From Lingula anatina (lineage: Eukaryota > Brachiopoda > Lingulata > Lingulida > Lingulidae), in the NCBI RefSeq assembly GCF_001039355.2, contig NW_019774848.1, forward strand, positions 166,964-230,963: a stretch of 64,000 bases of DNA, written 5' to 3'. The number at the start of each line of letters is the position of its first letter. Positions within the stretch are counted from its first letter, which is position 1. Below the pieces are notes generated by a model that was not told the DNA's origin, made no database searches, and worked only from the letters and a program-made list of their open reading frames with translations. Below are positions 40,801 through 52,800 of the stretch, in pieces. Made by a program: the position numbers and the translations under genes.

Positions 40801-43800
40801 ATTATTTTCTTCAATTTGAAACTTAGTACATGTGGTAATTCAGTTTCTGGGCTAACCTTTAGACAAAAAATACGTAATCTGTATAAAAAAATTGTTCTGA
40901 AAAGTTAAGAATCTTATAAAATCAAAACAATCTTCAAGGTCCCAATACAAGCCAGTTTTATAGATTAAGACGCCTTCTCTCGATGTTCATTAGAATGCAG
41001 AAAATGCAGACTGATGGTATCAATAGGATCAAAAACAAATATGCTTATTACAAAACTTTTACAGTCAGAGGCCAGGTTGTAGATATAAATCCCATCCCCC
41101 CCCCCACCCCCCCAACTGATAAAGATATCATCTTGATTTTCTCCTGAAAGCTGCAGACCTCAGCTGCAGCACTACTGCTGTGTCAAATTGAATCAAGGAA
41201 AACCTTGGACTCTCAGCTGGCCTAGCAGTTTGCACTGGGAATATCTGTGATAGATGACAACCTGAGAGTGAGGACAGGGGAATGCTTTCAGTCTGAGAGC
41301 CTGTCACTTAGTTAAAAAGTATAATGATAAAATGTCAGGCTTTAATCTGCAAGAATGACAGGGCACTTGCTTGCACTTTATAAATTGTCTGGAGGCAGAA
41401 CACTAGGGAACATTCGATGAAGGATCTAGAATGATATATACATGTAATGGATTCTACTTCATCACTTGGGCACCTTTCTCCAACACTAGGGGTCCTCTGA
41501 TTGTCTGCCAAACTTACTTGTTCTAATTTTCTTCTTTTTCTTTCAAAGAATAACAAATAAGTATGGAAGCAACGCCCCACAAAGTACCTGCTCTAACAGA
41601 ACAATAAACCTGGGAGCTAATCACTTTTTATTTTCTTCCAGCACCTTTATTCAAGGAATGTCGTGTCAGAAAGCAGTGGCATACGGTTGCTTTGCTCTTC
41701 ACAAAATGATCACATTGAAGGATTCAATGTACCAGATTTACTGCAAGCCAGTCCCCGTGACGGAGGAGGTGAGGACGACGACAGAAGACCTAGAGGTCCA
41801 GGCACAGGAAACAATGTCACTGACAGCTAGAGCAGCAGGTAAATATACAGACCATAACACCTAGGAATTAATCTCAAAAACTGAGAAACAGAAAAAAACA
41901 AATAGTACTCAGGATATCACTAATCATTTACTATGTGATCTGGGCTCTGTAATTCGAAAGCATCGCAAATTGCGACTAAGCGTCTCTATTCCATGACTGC
42001 ATTTAAATGCCCCATATAATAGCCTCAAAATGAAAGGTGATATCAGTATCGCAATGCGCGATGCTTTTGAGTTACGGAGCCCTGGACATCAGCTAGACAC
42101 TGGCTAGATGCCTCATCGGCAAGTTTTCTGCTGTAAGGAAGCCACTGGGTTTTCTTCAAGCTGTTTTATCACTGTCAAATAGTTGAATGGTTTTGCTGAC
42201 TTTCCTCAAGTTGGATCCATGACTGAGTGGGCAAAAAGTTACCCTTTCTGAAAATAGGATTGATGCAAACTCGACACTTCTGACATTTGTGTTACATGCA
42301 TGCAGTGGTAACATAGCCCTTTCATTTATACATATTTCATTATTTCATAGTATCCCAGGGTGAAAATATTGGGCTTTTGTATACACATGCCTTCACAGCC
42401 AAACTGCAGTCACCTGTAGTATTTACTGTAGTAATGTTTTTATCCCCTTTATGACAAGTTGTCTCCCAGAAGAGTAATTAGCCCTAGGTCACTGGTGAAG
42501 GGTGGAAAGGTCAGTATGTAACTGCTCTACTGACCCAAGCACCCACTGCCCTTGGGGAAGCACAAAACTGCAGTAAAAATTCAAATAACTTTTTGGTAAT
42601 TAAGCTCTGGGCACCTGTTAGTGCCTGATCATTGTTCCTGATCAACTGCCACATACCACACACTTCAGAAGGACAAGTAATTTGCATGAAAATAATGTTC
42701 ACCAAATCTGACAGGTGTTTGCCATGAAAACTTCTTATTTTACTGTTTATTACATTAATGAAGCAAGGGGAACATTCAGACACATACATACGTTTTAAAT
42801 GTATTGAGAATATGCACAGTGTACTTTTGAGGATTCTTTCTTCTTCCCTTCTTACCTTGTTAAATATAACATGACTCAATGGAAGCACACTTTGAGTGGA
42901 CTTTTTACTTGTCCCTCTGAAGTGTGTGGTATGTGGCACACAAAAAGGGCTGTTCTTTTGAACCACCTGGACCCCCCCTGGCTACAGCTTGGCATTATTA
43001 TTATTAATAAAAAAAGTTTTGATCTTTCAGGACTTCAATCATTCCTGGGGACCATGAGCTGGGTGATAATCATTACTATCTTGATGATAAGATGAGGGAG
43101 GTAAGATAGCAGGATGTGCCAAGAGATGGACACAGAATCTTGCCAGAGTGGCAGCATGCTTGACTTGTGATAAGAAACAATAGACCAGCTGGAACTGGGA
43201 ACTGAGCTGGCTCTTAATGAATCCTCCACGGAGCAATTGTCACATCTGCACCCATATGCAAGCCACACATTGCCTTATCAACAACAGCAGGTTGTGTAAC
43301 CTCACTATGACATCATAATGAATGTTACAATTTTCCAAGGTATCATGTTTAACAGGATATTTGATGTGTCAGGAAGAAGAAACGTATCATACATCCTTGA
43401 AGAACATAACACCAAAAACAAAGCATTGATTATTTAAAGGATTAGACTGATAAATCACGGTGTACGACGTCAGTGCTGTCACAGCCAAGAACAAGTGCAG
43501 ATGCACCTCTCTCTACACAGCAATACCTGGCCAACACAACACAGACGGACATTCCTGTACTTCTGTCCATCAAAATACAATACCAGGTGAAGACTTACTG
43601 ATATTTAAACTGTGTGAATTCTGAGTTCACATGTTGGTGTTGCCTGGTATTAGGTATAGATGACGTCCACATGTTAAGGATCCTTTCCACACACACATGA
43701 AGTACTAACAGCAGTTGTTAGCATAGTACACTGAAATCATGCGCTGGATGGCCACAGTAAATATATAACCTAATATAGGACTAATATAATGGTGCCATAT

Positions 43801-46800
43801 ACTTTACTCTCTCTCTCTATATGTATATCATGGTGCCATAATACAATTCACCAATTCACACAACAGCTTTATGTAAAACACACCAGGTTTACTCTGTGAC
43901 AGTGTACATGCTTCTAACACTGGCTGTCACAAAAACATAAGCCTCTACAGTTCCACAAGTGTTGCCTCTAAACTACACACATAAATATACACACATGCCC
44001 CCACATACACATGCGCCCACACACACATGCGCCCACACACACATGCACTTACAGTGATGTCCTATGCATGCACAGTTCACTCAATGTGCTTCCACAAACT
44101 TCAAATTTAATCAGTATAGCTAACTTCTTGACAAATAGTTTTGATTAATGTAATCCATTTATTAGGCAGTGTAGGTTCCATGATGAATTATTGCCATGAT
44201 GTATAAATTAATAATAATTTGTTAGTTTGTTTGTAGTCAGTCATTTATAATGGCACCATGTGACTGTATGAACCGTGTTAAATATTATGTAAGTGACACA
44301 GTGACTGTAACATTCCCAATTTTTCATCTATTCGCGAAAGCTGCTTATTCTTTTTTTACAGAAATAACACTTAAATATTTATATAAGAAGATCAAGAAAA
44401 ACATGCAAATACAGATACAAAATTACTTTTTAAAAATCACCTTTGATCACTTGTTATATATTCTTTGTAAATGTATACTATTTTTTCATGTTTCAAGAAA
44501 ACAGATGAATATATTACAAGAAAACAGAATAATGGGTAACACACGATGAAACACTGTAGTTTAAAGAGTTCAATATTCTCAAAAGTTAGATATGTTCATC
44601 AAGTAAATTGCCCATTTCAGAGTTCAGTTTGTTGTAAAGAAATTATCAACCAGTTATTTCTATAAGATACTGCACTGTAGTGTATCCCACATCTAGTTTG
44701 TCTTCACAAATGACATAGTACACAATGTAGAAGAAAGATTTTTAAAAATTACACAAAAACAAATAAAAAAATTTTAAAAATACTTAAAATCAATTATTCA
44801 AGATGTTAAGAAAAGCATAAGTGTAAATTTGAAGAATATTGTAAAGGTACATTTTAACTTATATTTGTTTTAACCGTGAGATGCATTATGATATTTTTAC
44901 AAACATTAAAATAAACAAAACAAAATGATTATGGTTATGAGAGAAAAAAATGTTTTATATAAATTTTTATATATTTATGTCAAAACAAATAAATTTAACA
45001 GTTATTCAAAAAAATATGTAATCTGATGTTTCAGTTGTTTGTGTTGATATTTTGTGAATTCACCAGTTACTGAAAACATAACAGCAATCACTGTGATTCA
45101 ATAAATATTCCTAAGATGAACAAAAACCAAGAACTTTTTATCTATGTCCAGTAACATGTGTGAACCATCAATAACATCAATGATCAAGGTTTTCATAAAC
45201 TTATTACCAGAAATATGATGATTTTTCAAAAATATTTTTCTTAAATTAATAGACTTTAAATAAATGTATGCTGACAAAGTTCCAGAGCATTGACCATGAC
45301 CTACATACATGTTGTCAGTGTGGCAGTGTCCGAGGGCTTTCATCCCTCATGATTTTATTCTGGCTTGGGATTAATATTCATTTCATCAGCAGCTGTTACT
45401 ACCAGCAGCTTTGTTTGTTTAGGAATTAATGAAATAGGCCAGCAATTACTTATTTCATCAGGCAAAAGACATTATACCTAATGGCGGTCACACAGGGTCA
45501 GGGAATTCCGCGGGTCAACTGTGGTTATATGCGGTCAAATGGCCAGCATAGGTCAAGGCTGGTCAGTGTGGCTCTCTCGCTATTCACTGAATTGCTATTT
45601 ACCTTGATACTGAGAACTGGTAGAACAATTATCTTCTACAATAAAAGTCATTTTAACTCAAAGTAATGTGAAAAATATTTCAAAATCATAAAAGTTAGGA
45701 AACATTAATGGTACAGTACTTATATTGCCAAAATCCTTTCATCAATTACTGCAAAAAGCAATGGTTCAGTCAAGACATATTAGCTCTAAAAGACAAGGAA
45801 GTAATTTATACATGTTATCTATTCATGAAGGGACTTGCTTGTTCAAGATAAACACTATCACATCTTTTCTGTTTCATATTTCACTATTTCTCACATTTAA
45901 GCTATCTATATGCTGCTTAGAAATGACTTCTTTCTGGGAGAAAACTGATTTGTTAAATAAGTTCTACTGATCCTTACTTTCCAATTTTCTAGTATTTTGC
46001 TGAACCTAGTAGCACTTTCTGATGTGATCATTTTGGAGAAAAAAATGAGCTTTCCTTATGGATCAGAATGCCATCAAGCTGCAGGAACAGACGGCCACAG
46101 AAGGCAGGAAGACTGGGCAATAATTACACAATTACACCCAATTCTCAGCCCACTAGCGCTGGATTTATCATTGATTTCTCCCAAATATACTTAAGAATAA
46201 CATAACCACAAAAACCTCCCATTGAGCAGAAGACATAAATGGGAAAGGGGTTAAAAAATGAGAAGAACTTTGTCTGAGTGTGCAGAAGTTCTCCATCAAC
46301 TGAATCTTGATCACCCTGACATAATGGTTTTGTTAATTAGACGAAATGCAAATGATTCTCCGTGAATCACGAGCTGATCATTACCTGATGATTTATCTTA
46401 TTTAGTACCACATTAACTAGGTGACCCTGTGAGAAAGGTTGTGCACAGTTATCATTACAAAGTGTAAACATCATTGATGAAGGAGGCAATAAAATCTAAA
46501 ATCGCGTCCTTTTACAGCAACATGTCAAAGATGCCAATATCTGATGAAGAAGTGATTGATACTTTGGCAAGGTGCCAAACGTGCCACATCTGCTGAGGGT
46601 CAACTTGTTTTTGGAAATAGGTCGATCCATTTTTGGTGAGATGTTATTCTTTCTATGTGGCAATTGGGTCCAATCAAGGGTAATGGATACTGTGGCGCTG
46701 CCGTGTGGTGGAGACAGCAAAAACAGCGCTAACTGCACCCTGGGAAGTCAAAATGAATGGCCTGTCATGGAAAATGAAGTTTCAGTTTTGACGTCCAGGG

Positions 46801-49800
46801 AGATATTTTACCCAGGAAACTGCAGGCTCGGAACTGGCTACAAAATCTGACTGATAACATGGAGATGTAGTATAGCCATGTACTGATATCACTCACTGGT
46901 GTCAGTCAAGATTAAGGATGTGCTCGGCAGAAAATAAATGTTGATTAACAACTCTGTCACTTCAGCAGAATCATATTGTTGGCAGCCGATTTGAAAAACT
47001 GGCACTAACCTGCCAGCAAACATCAGAGCTTTTTCAGTTGAGAAAGCTGATTCCATTACAGGGTCAACTATGACATTTTTTTTGATAATTGTTAAGATGA
47101 GAAGAAGACCATTTCATTTATTTTCTTGACTATCATGTGATAAAATAATAAAATTTGCACCCTGTTGCTTAAAAGGGTCTCTGATGCCATAGTTTCTTTT
47201 AAGGCTTTATAATTGTCACATGAGTAGCAGATTACAACAAGACCATCTCACACCAAGTGAGTGAACTAACAACTTTCTACTTCTGAATCACTGAAAAAAC
47301 AAAAAAAAAAAAAACAGAAAAATAAATTGCCTTTTAGTCTAAATATCATTTGTATTACTGAATGAATATTCAAAAATTCAATTATACTTTACAATTGGTT
47401 GCTCTATGCTCTAAAGAAGGCATTTCTCTTTGTGATGTATGACCTTTTTCTTCAATCTTAGACCTATCCAGTCTTCACCCTCCTGATCCCATAGACAACA
47501 GTTTCTCTCTCCGTCAACTATAATAGATGAGGAAATGAGAAATCCTATCCTCTTATTCCTCTCTCCGTATCACTTTATCTTATCTCTCCTATCACCTTAT
47601 TTAGCATCCGCAGCCTTTCTATTTAATTTCCTTTTAATCTCCTTACACTAACTTATTTTTTCCACAATCTATCTTTTATCAAACCAGATACATTACATTT
47701 TCAAAAGTGCCCATGGTAACTTGAAAACCAAAACTTGAAGTATTTCACTGGTTCATTGCCGTAATAAACAGCCATCATGATGGTGGTATCAGAAAACACA
47801 CTGACTCAAGAACCCAGTCACTCAATGATCTAGTGTCTCAGCAGAATACTTAGGAACAAATCACATCTTCTTCTTGAAGGGAAGTACACTAAATATACCA
47901 ATAAGACATCAAATATGGGTCCCCAGTGGCCGATACAGTGAGGTAGATGTATTCATTACAAAATCCAGGAGTCACTCACAGGGGCCGATTGAGGCCGTCT
48001 TCAGGATCTTCTGGAAGATGGTCAGATTTTCAAGTTTACATTGACGGGTATCTAATTTTTTCTATCAGGAGACGGTCAGAAATGGAGGATGGATCAACAA
48101 AGATAATTTGGAAGACTGTCAGAAATTATCTCCGGATCCACCCCTGACTCAGTATGTTGATCCCTCACTCTGAAATAAACTACACTGACCAAAAACGACT
48201 AGATGTTTTCCCAAATCTTGCCATCTTGTTAACTGACACCATCATTGACCTTTTAAACATCTAATGTCATAGTTTTCTGTACCATGTTTGACTGGCCCTA
48301 ACATGGTAGAATGCTACAAGGGGTTCTACTACCTTTCACAAGTCCCAATGTACCTATCAAGAAGCTTAGTTCAGGGGACTCCCTTGTATAATAGCATTTC
48401 TTCCAAGATGTCACATCTCAAACTGGAGTGGTATAGATAAACTGTACCATTCTATGTGGAAGAGGCCATTACAAACTTACTGAAGTAGAGTTTTTGGCTT
48501 TGTTGAATTGAAGATCATATAATTTCTCTATTTCACAGTGAAACAAAAGACAGATTGTGCTAAATGTGAACATTCACAACCAAACACAATGCACCGCTGT
48601 CTCAACTGATGCAATCCTGTCCCTGAGATATTATCACAGTGAGGACATTGTATTTAACCACCTGTTAACAAACCACACCATCTCCTAGGCAGGTGATTCT
48701 TGTTCAAATACAAATGAACATGAAGTTAAACAATTAATATTGGTTAACTTTTCTGGTGCAATAAATAAGGTCTTTCATCAAAAATCACCAATTGTTACTT
48801 CATACAAATTCTTCTTCATACTGTAGGATCACATCCTTTCCCTTACAGCACTTCATTCTAGAAACTGTATGCAGAATACCATAAGGCCTGCTCACGAACT
48901 AAATCTCTTGTGGTCTTAACAAAACCTATTTATCATTCACTTTCCTGATCAAACAAAAATGCTACAGTTGTGAGGGTAGTGGTTAAAATACATAACAGAA
49001 ACTCTAGATAATTTCTAATTCATAATATATAATACTAGATGAAACCTGACATATCAATCATTGAAACATAATAAGAAATTAGTTCAAAATTTATAGAACA
49101 TCCTTATATACTAAATTCTGTGTGAAAGTCTTATTTCCAGACTTACATTAATACAAAATGAAATAATAATTCAAAAAATTAAAGAAAAAAAAAGAAGGGA
49201 CTGAGTGGTTTGGCATCCAAGGTTGAGGATGTTACCACTGGGCCACCAAACCCTGCCATCTGATGTGGTGTTCCTGACAGTATATGATACCTGTCACACA
49301 TGCCGAAGCTTTACAGAAATTGTCAAAGGCTAAAAAATGCCTTCAAAATATACTTTTAACAGCTGTAATCAAATTCAAACTATGGCCACTATCTTCCCAC
49401 AGTCCTAAGGTATTGCTAACACCTGTTAGTTGTCAACAGATCATTGTGGTTTGGGAGAAAAAAAGTGTAAAGAAGACTTCGGATGAACTGCTATTATAAT
49501 ACAGATGGTTAGTAAAAAAACCAACATCAAACTTAAACTCCTTTCTGCTATTTTATCACCAACCTGTTTTTTGTAGATGGTTCCAAAATGGTTGTTCCTG
49601 AACATGACAGCTAGCTCGTCATCCTTCAGTGTGGACAGCAACTCACAAAGGCCGTGGTAAGTTAACTGGGAGGCAGTGGTGGTCAGGAAGTTCTCTGCTA
49701 TCAGTGCTGCAATACAATAACCAACCACTTGCTTCTCACATTAAAAATGACATTATGAAAAATCCTCATTAATTTTGTGCAATTATACTGCTCCATTAGA

Positions 49801-52800
49801 ATGTGATATTTTCAAACAGTGCTTTATTGGTGGGATAAAAGTCAGAGGGAAAACACAAATGATTTTAAATTCAATTCACATTGCAACATCTCTTCCACAC
49901 ATTTACAACTTTTTGAAAAAAAAAAAAAAACTCTGTCAAAAATTATTTCAATGACATACCTTCAGTGACCAGCTCCTCCTTGTCTGAGGCTTTCTGAGTG
50001 ATAATCTTCTCCACTAACTGGTTGTAGCTGAGGTTTCCCACTGCAGACAAAATCTCAGGACTCTCTGGGTCGGGAAGCCAGCCATGATACAGCAGAATAT
50101 TGAGCAAGTCAAATACTATACACTCTGGTGTATACTCAAAGTCTCTAACGCTGGAATGAAGAGGATGAAATGGAATTAAACAAGGGATTCAAGGAAAATC
50201 TTGTCATCATCTACAGTTTCTTTTGAAAAAGTTGGCCTTGTTGCCCCTGTAGTTAACCCAACTTGAGTAATGATTATGAACAAAGTTTGATTCAGAGTGG
50301 GTCTTTTTTGACCAAAAAGGCAATTCTCTGGAACATGCAACAATTGGTTTTGCCTGTAGGCCAGAATCAATTCAGATAAGAATAGCTTTCATGATAATTC
50401 TTTGAAGACAGAAACCTAAGAGATACCTACAGTATATATTGAACTGCAAATTTTGATTTTGTCTGACGCTTTGAAGAAAATTGTTTTTCTGACTAAAATC
50501 ATTTATAATTCTTAGACTAATAAACTTTTAAAATCTGAATGTGTCTGAAAAAACATCTAGCCGAGGCAGAAATGAACAGCATTCATGGCTGGCTTTCATA
50601 AAATACAGATATAATTTCCCGATATTCTTATATGAATACAAAATGTATCTATAATTTCAAACAGAAATGAAAGGGTGGAAACATGGAAAATATACTTTTT
50701 AAAATTAGATGCAATAACTGTAAGTTAAAAATCTCAACCAGCTGACTTTGGCTCAGCCCTTGTTGCTGGGTGGTTTACCCTGTAAACTTGACATTGACAT
50801 CTAATCCTGTCTGCAGTTTGTGGAACACGGACATTGCATCGTGCATATTCTGCTCATAATTCAGTTGGGCCGATTCTGAGATGTTCTGGAAGGAAACAAA
50901 GAACCTTTCTACGTTTGGCCATGATTTCCAAATTAGACATTTAACTTCTTAATATATTCCTTGAAAACATATTGCACTTGGGTTTATTATTACAAGAAAA
51001 ATTGTGGGTAAAAATTACCTTTGGAGCTTGTTCAAAGACGCAGTCTCCCAGATACTCCATTAGCTGGCCAGACGTTACTATCTCCATCATGGCGGGAAAC
51101 TTTAACTTATTCCGTAACGATAATACATTGATGATGGAAATAAGAGGACATGGTCCATTATCATTCTGAGTAACAATTCCTATCTTCTTCCCTTTAAACT
51201 GGATCCATTTTAAGTGATATATACTTTGGAGTGGAGTTTTTTGGTCCCCATTGGCTTCTGCTGCAGTAGCACCTTCTTGGCTTTCCTTATCAACTGTTGC
51301 CATGGCAACATTCTCGCTCTTTGTTAACTGGGATTGTTCATTACAAGGAATATTTACAACTAGCTTTTCATTAGCACTTAGTGTGACATCTTTTGTGTTT
51401 CCATTTTCTGAAAATGAAGCATTGGTATTTTCCTGAACACCCGTGACTGCAGCGTCCAGTTGAACTGTGTCTTTACTAGTGGACAATGTGTCAAACATTT
51501 CCAGGATCTCCTGCTGGTCAATATGGCCAGTGTGGTCAGCAGTGCTAGCAGAGGACACCGCCGCACCATCACCACTGGGCTCCTTACTCTCATCTTCCTG
51601 TGTGACCACAGAGCCAAACCCCTCACACTCCTCTATCTGTTTTACTGGTACAGAACCACTGTCATCATTTGTACTTGGAGGAGGTGGAGGTAATGTCTGC
51701 TCACTGGGCTCTGTGGCAATGTCTACTGTATCTGACACTGATGATTTTAAAGCTTCTATCTCAGATACAGCACATGTGTTCTGTTGGACACCATTTTGTT
51801 CACCACTTGTTTCTGAAATAAAACAATAAATCTTAAATGATAAAAATGTTAATGATTTCAACAATAATCCTCATTTGGCAGCATAATGTTAGGATATCTC
51901 GAAGTTAACTTGTAGAAAGTATATCAGTTATAATAATAAATGATCTATTTCAACTCTTTTCAGTAGCCTTATGTATACCACTAATAGTGGAAAGAGTCCA
52001 AGGTTCTCTACAGCATGACTGCCATCTGGTATTTAACATAATCAGATACACTAAGGAGTCCATGTAACAACTGCAGTGAGAAACTCATAACTGAACCAGT
52101 GTTACCATGAGGCTGTGCTGGTGCCAGGTTCTCCTCCATCACTGAATTTGAACTCTGTTCACCAGAATGTGCTGTGTGCTTCTCTTTTTCACTCGACATA
52201 GGAAAGGTCTGTCAGTGCACTGTGGTGTATTTTTTCTTTTAGTGTCCTATGAAGTAAGTTTGCATCAACACTGATCTGAAAAGCCAAACATATTATTGAA
52301 ACAGACTAAACCAGGTTCTTTATTTTGCAGTTATTAGTAAAACATGAATGTTTTGTTGGTGCATAATCAGTGTAATCAAGTCTTTACATTATATTGTCAT
52401 ATTTTATCGTCTATCAGTACATTGTATTATATTACATTTTTAACCTGTTATACAGTATATTGTACCTACTAGTACTCATGTTTATTGTACATTGGATTAC
52501 CATTAACTATCTGCCTATCACATCTGAGCCATACCTTCATATATTGGCAGAATATATAAAATGGTTTGCCAGTAACTGTTACTTACTAGTATTACTAAAT
52601 TCTGAACCTGGACAGCTTTGCTTATATGAAAATTTACAATAAGCATAACACTTATTGTTGCCGTGACCATACCGTTCACAACTCGAAAACTGTCTTGGAG
52701 TATATATAATGTATTTTACTGCATGAATTAATGTGAACAGAAACTAAATTAAGTTGATTTAAACAGAGTAAAACTGAAACTGATAAAAACATAAAACTAT

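Larger units (their letters stand above)
12303..49563 (-). other. 37.3-kb MINDY intron 5 hosting an opposite-strand gene
   Basis: The interval from CAG|GTTGGT (49563) to TTCTTCCAG|AAT (12303) lies between two exons whose joined protein, IYKKQ-NELFVL, continues the family sequence without a gap. It contains a complete plus-strand gene (28409-43095), two large minisatellites and at least eight MITEs. Confidence 0.88.

Noticed and set aside
42511-42966. 151-aa minus-strand frame
   Set aside because: It spans the inverted repeat; the SEVCGMW peptide appears in frames on both strands only because of that repeat.
47947-48147. Frame similar to another at 19143-19340
   Set aside because: The similarity is explained by two copies of a short transposon, not by a gene family.
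50972-51829. Several plus-strand open frames (61-120 aa)
   Set aside because: They are antisense shadows of the large MINDY exon 2.
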